From Verrucomicrobiota bacterium (GTDB taxonomy: Bacteria; Verrucomicrobiota; Verrucomicrobiia; Limisphaerales; Pedosphaeraceae), in contig JAJPHR010000022.1 in the NCBI GenBank assembly GCA_021325145.1, positions 1-64,000 of the forward strand: a DNA stretch of 64,000 nucleotides, given 5' to 3'. Position 1 is the first letter of the stretch. Every line of letters starts with the position of its first letter. Of the stretch, positions 17,082-25,889 are shown piece after piece. The notes below the pieces were generated by a model. It was not told the DNA's origin, did no database searches, and saw nothing but the letters and a program-made list of their open reading frames with translations. The position numbers and the translations under genes were made by a program.

Positions 17082-18110
17082 TCAGGCCGCCATCCAAGCC
17101 GGCACAGGGACCGCGTCGGACAGCAGGCTCGACAAATCCATTTCGATTTCCTTGACCCAGCTTTGCACCCAGGCCCGGGGCACGGCTGAATCGGTGGTGA
17201 GTTCCGGATGGGTTTGGATCATTAAGCTGAGCCGGTTTTGGAAAGTGACACATCCAGCGCCTACCATTTGGCAGCGCAACACAGGCGGGCAAAAAACCCA
17301 GCTTCCTTCGCAGTCATTTTGCGCGAGCTTTTTTTCCGGGTCCCAATCACCTAGGTTGGAAAAGCCGCCCAGGTACCACTCGGGCATGCATTGTCCGGTG
17401 GCCACCATGTGGCGCTTGATGGCAGGACTAAGCAAGCGCCCGGACTGATAGGCGTACCAATTGGCCCAATGTTCACCGCGCCCAAGCCGCGCATAAATTT
17501 GGCGATGAACGTCATGCACCGTCTCGTAAGAACACACCTTTACGCCCACGTAGCTGGAATAGTTGGCCGTATCACGGTCCCGAACTACTTTGCCGCGCAG
17601 GTTAACGGGCACCATCCAAGGCATCACGGCGGACTCCTGCTGCAGAAACGGGCGGATTGACTTGGTGAGGTGTTTTAAGAGAAATGAATTGATCGTGAAA
17701 CCGTTCTTGCGGCAGGCCCGCCGAATCTGGGTGGTGGCAAGTTCGCCAAACACATGCCAGGCGACGGCTTGTGGAGGGGTGGAGTTCGCGCTCGGAGCGG
17801 TGCGACCTTCAAGCGATCCCCATTTCAATTGGCGCCGCGGCTTGAGCAGCTTGGGCAGCGATTTGATGAACGGTCCCCAGGAAGCGCTGGCCGGGTGCTT
17901 GATTTGAGGCAACCGCGAAAGGATCGCGCCATTCCGGCGCAGAAGCTCCGCAAATCCGCCGATTCCGTCGAAATCCGTATGCCGCAGAAAGTTCCATTCC
18001 GGCTCAGTCGCGCCGGGGGCGATGTGCCCGAAGCGAATGCCAATGTATTCGCCAATTTCCTCAGCGGCTATGAACCACGACTGAATGGGATCGAATGCTT
18101 CTTCTGGCAT
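17082..18110 (-). CDS. Condensation/acyltransferase-fold protein (WES/DGAT-like)
   Basis: Protein of 342 aa with the HxxxDG catalytic motif (HTDFDG, His44-Asp48-Gly49). It also has a PVNLRGKV segment like the PVSLR motif of wax-ester synthase/DGAT and a later YLGGFSNLG strand typical of the CoA-dependent acyltransferase superfamily. It is shorter than classic WS/DGAT enzymes (about 450 aa) and has no carrier or adenylation domain. It would transfer an acyl group from CoA or a carrier to an alcohol or amine acceptor. Context (FadL, desaturase, fatty-acid methyltransferase) favours a lipid substrate. The exact acceptor is unknown. It lies on the minus strand, upstream of the fadL-like gene and divergent from the desaturase. 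Confidence 0.72.
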   Translation of the reverse strand: MPEEAFDPIQSWFIAAEEIGEYIGIRFGHIAPGATEPEWNFLRHTDFDGIGGFAELLRRNGAILSRLPQIKHPASASWGPFIKSLPKLLKPRRQLKWGSLEGRTAPSANSTPPQAVAWHVFGELATTQIRRACRKNGFTINSFLLKHLTKSIRPFLQQESAVMPWMVPVNLRGKVVRDRDTANYSSYVGVKVCSYETVHDVHRQIYARLGRGEHWANWYAYQSGRLLSPAIKRHMVATGQCMPEWYLGGFSNLGDWDPEKKLAQNDCEGSWVFCPPVLRCQMVGAGCVTFQNRLSLMIQTHPELTTDSAVPRAWVQSWVKEIEMDLSSLLSDAVPVPAWMAA

Positions 18111-18573
18111 ATACAGTCAATGTTTTTATAATTACGAATACGCTGCGTCAATCAAACTAATGAACGCGAAAGCCGTGCAACACGAGGAGATGCAGCGTTT
18201 TTTGTGCCAAACATGCGATTTCAAGCCTCAATCCTTCGCTTTGCCCGGCATTGCAGTCCCTGTCCGGATGGGTTTTGGGACGGGTCTGAGGTGTTTGGGG
18301 CGGCTTTTGGACGGGTTGAAAGTTCATAATCATCAATGTTTATCGGCCTTGCGACGGGTCCAGAGAGGGGGATAGAACAGATAAACACCAAAACCAAGCT
18401 CCAAACCACAGTGAGCCGAAGAGGTTTGGCGCTCCACCCTTGTTCAGCGAGGCATTTTCGAAAAATCCGCGCAAGGTTTCGGTTGGCGATGGAGTCCAAT
18501 GATGGTTTACTTGATTCTTCTTGTCGATGTCCCCATTGCCTTGTTATAAGCCGCATCGAGAGCTTGAAGTCAG
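18111..18573. other. 463-bp divergent intergenic region
   Basis: Separates the acyltransferase (minus) from the desaturase (plus), so it must carry both promoters; none is clear. The first 50 bp next to the acyltransferase start are AT-rich. Positions 18353-18404 (GACGGGTCCAG...AAACACCAAAACCAAGCTCCA) share a pattern with 63808-63860 and with 52190-52215. No ORF in the region is convincing. Confidence 0.4.
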
Positions 18574-19593
18574 ATGAGCAACGAACCAACTCCGCAGGCT
18601 AAACCGGGCTGGCTGGTGACACCGACCTACGGTCGCGTGGGTCCATCGCCGCTGAGGCCGACGTTGAAAGAAGTGCTGGTGGAATGGTTTGACGCAATCA
18701 GCTTTTGGAAGGATGCAACCCGTTTGCCGCCGGCGCTCTATGCTTTGTATCATCTCGCCACTTTTGCGGTGTTCGTTTACTTCCTGATACACTTTTTTTC
18801 GGTGGTGGCGGTTCTCAGCGTCGTTGGCATCGGTGTTTTCGTCGGCTCGGTTTATAATACCGTTTGGTATCATCGCTACTGTTCGCACCAGGCCTTTAAA
18901 TTCCGGAGTGTTTGGTTCGCCCGATTGTTTCTTTGGACGAATCCGATCTCTTTTCGAGAGGAGAGCTACGTCATTCCTCACCGGATTCACCACTCGAAGT
19001 CCGATGAGCCCGGTGATCCCTACGGCCCGCACCTCGGCTGGCTGGGAAGCTATTTGGCGACGGAAACCCAGCAGAAAATGAACCGCAACATCAGCAGCGC
19101 GGAGTATGACCGACTGGCGAGAAGCCTCGACCACATCGGACTAGTGAAGAACTCATACGAACAGTTTCAACGGACGGGTTCTGTGGAAAACATCTGGCAC
19201 TACGGCGCGCGCGCGTTAGTGGCAAACCTGTTCTGGTCGGCGGTAGGTTACGCCATCGCCGGATGGCCTGGAGTTTTGGCTTTTATTTCCGGCGTTTTTC
19301 TTTTTACGTTCGTGGTGAGGGATTTTAATTTTCGCGGCCATGGCAGCTTGTTTGGGACGAAAAAAAGAGGGATGCCGGTGAACCAGGTCATCTATGGAAT
19401 CATCGCCGGCGAATGGCATGAAAATCACCATGCGCATCCTCGCCTGGCGCGGAGTGGACTCGTTTGGTGGCAGGTGGATTTACCCTACTGGATCATCAAG
19501 CTGATGCGCGCATGCGGAATGGTCACCCAATATAATTCTCCAGACGGATCCAGCCCGCTTAAATTGGCGCAAACGGACCCGGTGGCCACGTGA
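18574..19593 (+). CDS. Acyl-CoA (delta-9-type) fatty-acid desaturase
   Basis: Membrane diiron enzyme of 339 aa. The three histidine boxes are HRYCSH (100-105), HRIHH (136-140) and HENHH (282-286), the spacing of stearoyl-CoA desaturases. Hydrophobic pairs at about 58-92 and 212-248 fit the four-helix topology. It introduces a cis double bond in an acyl chain and needs an electron donor that is not encoded here. A GHGSLFG..RGMPVNQ stretch precedes the last box. It lies opposite the acyltransferase and upstream of a PAS kinase, within the lipid-related neighbourhood. Confidence 0.92.
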   Translation: MSNEPTPQAKPGWLVTPTYGRVGPSPLRPTLKEVLVEWFDAISFWKDATRLPPALYALYHLATFAVFVYFLIHFFSVVAVLSVVGIGVFVGSVYNTVWYHRYCSHQAFKFRSVWFARLFLWTNPISFREESYVIPHRIHHSKSDEPGDPYGPHLGWLGSYLATETQQKMNRNISSAEYDRLARSLDHIGLVKNSYEQFQRTGSVENIWHYGARALVANLFWSAVGYAIAGWPGVLAFISGVFLFTFVVRDFNFRGHGSLFGTKKRGMPVNQVIYGIIAGEWHENHHAHPRLARSGLVWWQVDLPYWIIKLMRACGMVTQYNSPDGSSPLKLAQTDPVAT

Positions 19594-19805
19594 CCATTGG
19601 CGGTCTCCGGGCACGCAACCGCGTTCCGCCAACGTGCCCCCAATCCGGCGCAACCGGTTGGCGCAAGTCCGTTCGCATTTGATGGTGCTCTCCCTTCGCT
19701 TGTTTGCTGGTTCCCCAACCGCCGAATTGGACGCGCTGCGGTGGATTGCCCGGTTCTGTCGAATAATTCACTTGACGTGCCGACTATAAACCCCGCTTCC
19801 TTATC

Positions 19806-21053
19806 GTGTGCATCGCATTTGATGGGGCTTGGCTGCCCTACCAAGCCATGTGGAATGCGGGGGAAGGCTTGGGACGCTTTTCAAATGACGTGCCCGCAAC
19901 GGAAAACGCGATTGATCAGGCACTGGCAACAGTCGCCGCCCATATGCCGCTAAACTCGCCACCTGCGGGAAGTCCGGGCCAGCATGGCTTGGATTTTGCC
20001 AATGTTCTCCACGATTCTCTCAGTTGCGCCATCATCGTCGTGGACGGCCGGCGGAAGATCACCAGTTTCAACCCCCAAGCCGAACAGTTGCTTCATCTCC
20101 AAGCCCGGGCCGTGCTTGGTCAGTCCCTGGAACTGCTGCCGGACCCGGTCCAGCAGATCATCGGCGAGGTTTTCACGATCGGCAAAGCCATCAATGATCG
20201 GCCCGTCCTCCTGCGCCACGAAAGCCGCGGCGAAATTGCGTTACGGATCACCGCCGCTCCGACAATGACCGAGGCCGGAAAAATCGGTGGCGCGGCCATC
20301 GTCGTTAACGATGTCTCCTCCGCCCGCAGATGGGAGGCCAGTCTGCGACGGCTTGACCGGCTGCACAACGTCGGGATTCTTTCCGCCAGCATGGCGCATG
20401 AGGTCAAGAACGCCTTTGTGGCCGTCAAAACCTTTGTCGATCTTTTGCTCGAACAAAACAAGGATGCCGACCTGGCGGAAGTCGTCCGGTTCGAATTGGG
20501 CCGCATCGACACGATCCTTGGGCAGATGAGAAAGTTTTCGGGACCATCCAAGCCCGCGTTCGCCAACATTCACCTTCACACGGTCCTGGATAAATCGCTC
20601 CAATTGATCCACCATTTGCTCCAGGACAAAAACATCCAGGTGAAGCGCTCGTTCGCCGCTTCGTCCGACTGGGTCCATGGCGACCAGGACCAATTGGAGC
20701 AGGCGCTGATCAACCTGTTTTTCAATGCCTTGGACGCCATGAAGCCCAAAGGAACCCTGAGCGTCTCCACCGAGACGATCGCGGCGGATTTGCCGATTGA
20801 CGGAGTAACACGCAAGCCAGGCGAATCCTGGTTGCGCCTCATTATCCAGGACGACGGCGCGGGCATTGCCCCCGGGCATTTGGATCGGTTGTTCGAGCCT
20901 TTCTTTACCACCAAGCCGGAAGGCACCGGTCTGGGCCTCGCCATTACCCATCGCATTATCGAGGAACACCACGGGGTTATCACCGCTCAGAGCAGCGTCA
21001 ACCAAGGCACCGCTTTCAGCATTATTTTGCCCGTCGGCAAAGCGAGTGCGTAA
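19806..21053 (+). CDS. PAS-domain sensor histidine kinase (NtrB-like)
   Basis: Soluble kinase of up to 415 aa, with no membrane helices. Residues about 60-180 form a PAS domain (DSLSCAIIVVDGRRKITSFNPQAEQLL). The H-box is SASMAHEVKNAFVAVKTF with His198. HATPase_c has NLFFNALDAM, DDGAGIAPG, FEPFFTTKPEGTGLGLAI. The H-box sequence AVKTF is notably like that of the REC-HK protein at 9806-11110 (VAVKTFLDL), suggesting the two share a recent dimerisation-domain ancestor. The start is uncertain: GTG at 19806 gives the longest product, and a later start before the PAS domain is possible. No response regulator is adjacent; the orphan REC-HK proteins nearby are candidate partners. Confidence 0.88.
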   Translation: MCIAFDGAWLPYQAMWNAGEGLGRFSNDVPATENAIDQALATVAAHMPLNSPPAGSPGQHGLDFANVLHDSLSCAIIVVDGRRKITSFNPQAEQLLHLQARAVLGQSLELLPDPVQQIIGEVFTIGKAINDRPVLLRHESRGEIALRITAAPTMTEAGKIGGAAIVVNDVSSARRWEASLRRLDRLHNVGILSASMAHEVKNAFVAVKTFVDLLLEQNKDADLAEVVRFELGRIDTILGQMRKFSGPSKPAFANIHLHTVLDKSLQLIHHLLQDKNIQVKRSFAASSDWVHGDQDQLEQALINLFFNALDAMKPKGTLSVSTETIAADLPIDGVTRKPGESWLRLIIQDDGAGIAPGHLDRLFEPFFTTKPEGTGLGLAITHRIIEEHHGVITAQSSVNQGTAFSIILPVGKASA

Positions 21054-21094
21054 AGTTCCGGAGTTCCGCGCTCCGCACCCAGACTGAGGTTAAC

Positions 21095-22075
21095 ATGGCT
21101 CGGGGCTTTCAAATCGCCATCTTAAGCGACATCCATTACGCCGGCGTGGCGGAGCAGGCGCGCGGCAACGACTACGAGTTCCGCATCATCGCCAATCCCC
21201 TGCTTCGGCTTTGCGTGCGGGGCTATCGCCGGTTCATCTGGATGCGTCATCCACTCAAGCAAGCACATCTGCTGGATGAATTCATCAACCGCGCTGGATC
21301 ACCCGATCTAGTGATCGCCAACGGTGATTATTCGTGCAACTCGGCTTTCGTCGGGGTCAGCGATGAAGCCGCCGGCCAGAGCGCGCGGGAATGCCTGGAA
21401 AAACTGCGCCGGCGTTTCGCGCCAAATTTCCAAGCGACTATCGGCGATCATGAATTCGGCAAAGTCAGTTTTTTCGGCATGCAAGGCGGCATGCGGCTGG
21501 CCAGTTGGAAAAGCGCGCGCGCGGACCTGGGATTGCAGCCGCTCTGGCAAACCGAGCTGGGCCGCTACGTGCTGATCGGTGTCACCTCTTCGCTGGTCGG
21601 GCTGCCGGTTTTTGAAGCGGACACCTTGCCTGATGAATTGCCCGAATGGCATCGCCTGCGCGAACAACATCTCGCCGAAATCCGCGAAACCTTTGCGAGC
21701 ATCGCGCCGGATCGGCGCATCCTGTTGTTCTGCCACGATCCCACCGCGTTGCCGTTTTTATGGCGCGAGGAAATCGTGCGTGCCAGACTGCCCCAAATCG
21801 AATGCACCATCATCGGCCATCTGCATTCGAACCTGGTATTCTGGAAAAGCCGTTTGCTGGCTGGCCTTCCGCCCATTCGTTTTCTGGGTCATACGGCCAA
21901 ACGGTTGAGCAGCGCACTTTACGAGGCCCGGTATTGGCGTCCGTTCCGCGTCATGCTTTGCCCCGCCCTGGCTGGCATCGAGTTGCTCAAGGACGGAGGG
22001 TATTATACTGCCGAACTCGACACCGAGGCTCGTAAGTCAGCCCACTTCCAATTCCACCCATTACGCCGGGGATAA
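21095..22075 (+). CDS. Calcineurin-like metallophosphoesterase
   Basis: Protein of 326 aa with the dimetal motif set in order: SDIH (11-14), NGD, GDHE (the usual GNHE with Asn to Asp), CHD and GHLHS. A basic patch near residues 50-65 (LRLCVRGYRRFIWMRH) may touch membranes or phosphate. It follows the PAS kinase by 41 bp on the same strand and is probably co-transcribed. Family members range from nucleotide pyrophosphohydrolases (LpxH type) to phosphodiesterases; the substrate cannot be read from sequence, and the GDHE variation may modify metal binding. Confidence 0.85.
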   Translation: MARGFQIAILSDIHYAGVAEQARGNDYEFRIIANPLLRLCVRGYRRFIWMRHPLKQAHLLDEFINRAGSPDLVIANGDYSCNSAFVGVSDEAAGQSARECLEKLRRRFAPNFQATIGDHEFGKVSFFGMQGGMRLASWKSARADLGLQPLWQTELGRYVLIGVTSSLVGLPVFEADTLPDELPEWHRLREQHLAEIRETFASIAPDRRILLFCHDPTALPFLWREEIVRARLPQIECTIIGHLHSNLVFWKSRLLAGLPPIRFLGHTAKRLSSALYEARYWRPFRVMLCPALAGIELLKDGGYYTAELDTEARKSAHFQFHPLRRG

Positions 22076-22193
22076 GGCCGCAAAGACCCAACAAAGACGC
22101 CAGGGATTTGCTCCCGTACAACTACCTATGATTCAAATATTTCCGGCTCTTGCTCCGGCGTGAAGGGCCTTTCTTTTTTCTTAAAAGATTCTC

Positions 22194-22222
22194 TTTACAA
22201 ATTACCGTCCAAGTAGTAATTT
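22194..22222 (+). promoter_or_regulatory. Putative promoter of pseudopilin gene
   Basis: TTTACA (22194-22199), a 17-bp spacer, TAATTT (22217-22222), in a locally AT-rich stretch about 30 bp before the GTG start. Match is moderate. Confidence 0.4.
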
Positions 22223-22254
22223 TGCTTGCACTCAGCCGTACCATTTAGAGTCCC

Positions 22255-23169
22255 GTGGCAATTCGATTACAATCGAAATTCTACCGCCGAGCCGCCACGG
22301 TTGGTGTGTCGCGTTTCCAACCAACCTGTCGGCGCATGGGATTTACACTGCTCGAGTTGATGATTGTGGTGACCATCATCGCCATTCTTGCCAGCCTTCT
22401 TTTGCCCGCCCTGAATCGTTCCAAAGGCCGCGCTCAATCCATTTTATGCATGAACAATGGCCGGCAGTTGGCCCTCGCCTGGACACTCTACTCCGGCGAA
22501 AACAATGACCGGTTGGTGTACAACCTCGGTGGTGACGCCGCCCGCCAATCCTTCGCTCCGTCCGGCTCGCCCAATTGGGTGAACGGCGTCATGGATTGGG
22601 AACTCAGCCCGGACAATACCAACACCTCGTTCGTGGCCACTTCTTTGCTGGGCCAGTACGCAAGCGAGTCCACCAGCATTTACAAGTGTCCCGCTGACCG
22701 GACCCTCAGCGATATTCAACGGGCCAATGGCTGGACCGCCCGCGTTCGCAGCGTCTCCATGAATGCGATGGTCGGCAACCCCGGAGCTTTGCTCCAAGCC
22801 GGCAAAAACAGCAACAACCCCTACTATCGCCAGTTTTTGAAGGAGTCGGACATCCCCACCCCGTCATCCATTTTCGTCTTTCTGGATGAGCACCCGAACA
22901 GCATCAATGACGGCTATTTCCTCAACATACCCGATGACGATGACCCCAACTCTTTGCAATGGGTGGACCTGCCGGCTTCGTATCACAACGGGGGCGGGAG
23001 CTTTTGTTTCGGCGACGGGCACACCGAGATCCATCAATGGCGTTTTAACAGTACCAAGCAGCCCAACCAGCCCTACGCCTTTACGCTTCCCTTACCCATC
23101 CGAGTGCAGGAACGTGACGACTTCGATTGGGTAATCCAAAGAACGAGTGTGCCTTATTACCATCACTAG
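22255..23169 (+). CDS. GspG-like pseudopilin (prepilin N-methylation domain)
   Basis: Protein of 304 aa. A 28-residue basic leader precedes the prepilin peptidase site G-FTLLELMIVVTIIAILASLLLPAL, with Glu at +5. After the hydrophobic helix comes a variable globular region and the signature YHNGGGSFCFGDGHTEIHQW. This layout is characteristic of the large pseudopilin families of Planctomycetes and Verrucomicrobia, assumed to form type II secretion-like or pseudopilus fibres. The start is GTG at 22255; ATG at 22336 would leave only a one-residue leader and is less likely. No secretion machinery genes are adjacent. Confidence 0.9.
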   Translation: MAIRLQSKFYRRAATVGVSRFQPTCRRMGFTLLELMIVVTIIAILASLLLPALNRSKGRAQSILCMNNGRQLALAWTLYSGENNDRLVYNLGGDAARQSFAPSGSPNWVNGVMDWELSPDNTNTSFVATSLLGQYASESTSIYKCPADRTLSDIQRANGWTARVRSVSMNAMVGNPGALLQAGKNSNNPYYRQFLKESDIPTPSSIFVFLDEHPNSINDGYFLNIPDDDDPNSLQWVDLPASYHNGGGSFCFGDGHTEIHQWRFNSTKQPNQPYAFTLPLPIRVQERDDFDWVIQRTSVPYYHH

Positions 23170-23247
23170 GCCGTTGACTCGCTCAGAAAATCCTCGTCAA
23201 CCGTCCTTCCCCTCGCTAGTGTCTTCGGCTGGAAATTACGATTTACT

Positions 23248-24165
23248 ATGCAAGCTAAAAACACTCGCGGCCGCCTCGCCGCATTGATGGTGTTCAGTTT
23301 TCTGTCCTTGGCGGTCAATTCCCCCGCACGGGCTGATGGCCCGCAGCCCCCGCCAGTTCCTCCCGTGCCGCCCCCGTCAACCGCCCCGGTCGCGCCCGCC
23401 ACTCCCGCCCCCGCCGATTCACTGGCCTGGGACGCGGTGATGAAAGACATGGACGCGAAGCCCGGCCAGATGTCCGCGGATTTCTTTTTCTCGGTCACCA
23501 ATGTTTCAACTTCAGATGTGGTGATTGACCATGTCCAAACCTCCTGCGGTTGCACGGTCGCGAAACTCCCGAGCCAGCCGTGGGTTTTGAAACCGCAGGA
23601 TAACGGCAAGATCAATGTCACCGTGGATCTCCATGGCAAACCCGTCGGGACCCTCTTCAAAACCGTCACCGTCTTCTTCACCAACCAGACCACCAAACCG
23701 CTCACGGTGAAAGTCACCATTCCGGACAACCCGGAAAATGCGCGCATGCGCAACCAGCAAATGGCCCTCGGCGATCGCCAGAAAGTTTTCAAGGACGATT
23801 GCGCCAAATGTCATGCCGAACCCACGCACGGCAAGACCGGCAAGGACCTGTATGCGGCGGCTTGCGGCATCTGTCATGACGCCGAGCACCGCGCCACCAT
23901 GGTGCCGAATCTCCATGCCTTGAACCATTCGACCGACAGGATCTATTGGAAGCAGTGGATCACCACCGGAAAAGTCGGCACGGCCATGCCCGCGTTCAGC
24001 ACGGAACAAGGCGGTCCTTTGAGCACCGAGCAGATCGATTCCCTGGCCGATTACCTTGACACTACCATCCCGCACAATCCTGCGCCCGCCCCCACGGCCC
24101 AGCTTCATCCCAAAGTCGATGCTGCGCCCGCTCCGGTGGCGGTCCCGCCGCAGGTCATCAAATAG
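23248..24165 (+). CDS. Exported DUF1573-cytochrome c fusion
   Basis: Protein of 305 aa with a Sec signal peptide (1-29) and a Pro/Ala-rich linker (32-56). Next is a DUF1573 immunoglobulin-like domain carrying its hallmark TSCGCT (98-103). The C-terminal module has two haem-binding motifs only 21 residues apart, CAKCH (185-189) and CGICH (206-210), with KVGTAMPAF giving a likely axial Met247. Two CXXCH motifs in so short a space are unusual: either a dihaem domain, or one motif that is a duplicated or vestigial site. The protein would sit in the periplasm in electron transfer or copper/thiol chemistry. It is directly followed by a metallophosphatase, 4 bp after the stop. Confidence 0.88.
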   Translation: MQAKNTRGRLAALMVFSFLSLAVNSPARADGPQPPPVPPVPPPSTAPVAPATPAPADSLAWDAVMKDMDAKPGQMSADFFFSVTNVSTSDVVIDHVQTSCGCTVAKLPSQPWVLKPQDNGKINVTVDLHGKPVGTLFKTVTVFFTNQTTKPLTVKVTIPDNPENARMRNQQMALGDRQKVFKDDCAKCHAEPTHGKTGKDLYAAACGICHDAEHRATMVPNLHALNHSTDRIYWKQWITTGKVGTAMPAFSTEQGGPLSTEQIDSLADYLDTTIPHNPAPAPTAQLHPKVDAAPAPVAVPPQVIK

Positions 24166-24169
24166 CCGT

Positions 24170-25084
24170 TTGCCAATTCATCTCCCACCCCTTTCCCGCC
24201 GGCAATTTCTGGCCCGTTCGTTGGCCGCAGGCGCCGGGTTGGTTCTCCCCGGCCGTTTGATGGCCGCCACTCGCCGCGTGGATGAACATTCCTGGGCGCT
24301 GCTTTCCGACACCCACTTGGCCGCGGACCAACAGCAGGTGTCGCACGGGGTCAACATGACCGCCAATTTCCAAGCCGCCACCACTGGCGTCTGCGCGCTC
24401 AAACGCCTGCCCGCTGCCGCGCTGGTCTGCGGCGACCTCGCGTTCACCCTGGGCGAACCGGGCGACTACACCGTCGTCGAACAACTCCTGCGCCCCTTGC
24501 GCACCGCCGGTTTGCCGCTTCACCTGACACTCGGGAACCATGACGACCGCGACCATTTTTGGGCCGCGCTCACCGACGCAAAAACCGCCGCCCGCCCGCT
24601 CGCCGACCACCAGGCCGGCCTCGTGCGCTCGCCGCGCGCCAACTGGTTCATACTCGACTCACTCGAAAAGACCAACTCGACGCCCGGATTGATCGGCGAA
24701 GAGCAACGCTCCTGGCTCGCCCGCGCCCTGGATGAAAACCAGGACAAACCCGCGCTCATCTTCGCCCATCACAACCTTTCACTGACCGGCGATCCGAAGA
24801 GCGCCATGAAAGATTCGGACCAACTGCTTCAAATCATCCGGCCGCGCAAACAGGTCAAGGCCTACATCTTCGGCCACACGCATGATTGGGGAACCTGGGA
24901 GGACGTGAGCGGCATCCACCTCGTCAACCTCCCGCCCACCGCTTATGTCTTCACCCCGGGCCGGCCCAGCGGCTGGGTGCAGGCCTCGCTCGAACGCCGC
25001 GGCATCCGGCTCGAGCTCCACTGCCTGGACCCGCGCCACCCGCAAGCCGGCCAAGTCGTCGACTTGAAGTGGCGCGCCGCGTGA
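24170..25084 (+). CDS. Tat-exported metallophosphoesterase
   Basis: About 304 aa if the TTG at 24170 is the start. That choice puts the twin-arginine signal SRRQFLARSLAAGAGLVLP at the very N-terminus and leaves a 4-bp gap after the cytochrome gene; an in-frame ATG at 24056 would add an Arg/Pro-rich extension read out of frame through that gene. Metal motifs are SDTH, GD (VCGDLAF), GNHDD, AHHN and GHTHDWG. It acts outside the cytoplasmic membrane after folding. Translational coupling with the DUF1573-cytochrome gene is likely. Substrate unknown. Confidence 0.82.
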   Translation: MPIHLPPLSRRQFLARSLAAGAGLVLPGRLMAATRRVDEHSWALLSDTHLAADQQQVSHGVNMTANFQAATTGVCALKRLPAAALVCGDLAFTLGEPGDYTVVEQLLRPLRTAGLPLHLTLGNHDDRDHFWAALTDAKTAARPLADHQAGLVRSPRANWFILDSLEKTNSTPGLIGEEQRSWLARALDENQDKPALIFAHHNLSLTGDPKSAMKDSDQLLQIIRPRKQVKAYIFGHTHDWGTWEDVSGIHLVNLPPTAYVFTPGRPSGWVQASLERRGIRLELHCLDPRHPQAGQVVDLKWRAA

Positions 25085-25148
25085 TTCCGAACCCCTCAGA
25101 ATGGCACCGCTTGGCCTTGCAACCGACTCTGATAATTACTGAATAATA

Positions 25149-25550
25149 ATGAAAACACCGGTTGAAGCCTCCACTCCCCCTTCCGCCGCCGTCCGGATCG
25201 ACAAGTGGCTCTGGGCCATCCGGCTTTTCAAGACCCGCACCCTCGCCGCCGCCGCCTGCCGCGGCGGCCACGTGACCATCGCCTCCCAACCGGTCAAACC
25301 CTCCCGCGAAGTGAAGCTCAACGACCTCATCATCGCGAAAACCGGCGAAATCACGCGCACCGTAAAAGTGCTGGCCCTGCTCGAACGCCGCGTCGCCGCA
25401 CGCGAGGTTCCCAAGTACGCCGAAGACCTGACCCCCGCTTCGGAATACGAGAAACCCCGCGAACGCATTCTGCCACCCCTGTTCACCCGCCCCAAAGGCG
25501 CCGGTCGTCCCACCAAAAAAGACCGCCGCCAAATCGACAAACTGTTTTGA
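25149..25550 (+). CDS. hslR: S4-domain RNA-binding protein, Hsp15-like
   Basis: Protein of 133 aa with an S4 domain at residues 15-60 (VRIDKWLWAIRLFKTRTLAAAACRGGHV written as RIDKWLWAIRLFKTR then AACRGGHV) and a basic tail (GRPTKKDRRQIDKLF). Hsp15 binds stalled 50S subunits carrying nascent chains after heat stress and helps recycle them. Length matches E. coli Hsp15 (133 aa). It stands alone. The gene symbol rests on the family pattern, and the functional equivalence is probable rather than proven. Confidence 0.85.
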   Translation: MKTPVEASTPPSAAVRIDKWLWAIRLFKTRTLAAAACRGGHVTIASQPVKPSREVKLNDLIIAKTGEITRTVKVLALLERRVAAREVPKYAEDLTPASEYEKPRERILPPLFTRPKGAGRPTKKDRRQIDKLF

Positions 25551-25889
25551 GCCTTCCGGTGGGGGCCCGGCTTAGGACTGAAAGTCCGCCATATGACAGC
25601 CTGGGCTGGAGGCCCAGGAAACCCGCCCAAAATAATCTCCAGGCCTGTAGGGCCGGGATATGGAACGCGGTATTCATGCCGCTTCACCGTCCGCTAATCG
25701 AGCGTGTCCAGCAGGGTCAAGGAGTAAGCCAATTCCGCTCTGGCTCGCTGTTTCGTCTGCCATGGGCTTGGTGGAGGCGGATGTTTCCGACATTCCGCGA
25801 CGGCAGGACAATGGGCAATAAGCTACCGTTTCCAGCGCTGGTCGGGATTTTGTTCGCAAAGGCGTGCCGTAGTTCGTAACGTCTGTGTC
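25551..25889. other. 339-bp intergenic region with CCTGGGC palindrome
   Basis: Contains CCTGGGC (25600-25606) and GCCCAGG (25612-25618) as a short hairpin, then CAGGCCTGTAGGGCCGGGATA. Similar wording (GGCCTGGGC...GCAGGCCTTTGGCCC) occurs at 63770-63805, suggesting a dispersed non-coding element. No gene is seen; it separates hslR from the restriction gene. Confidence 0.35.
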
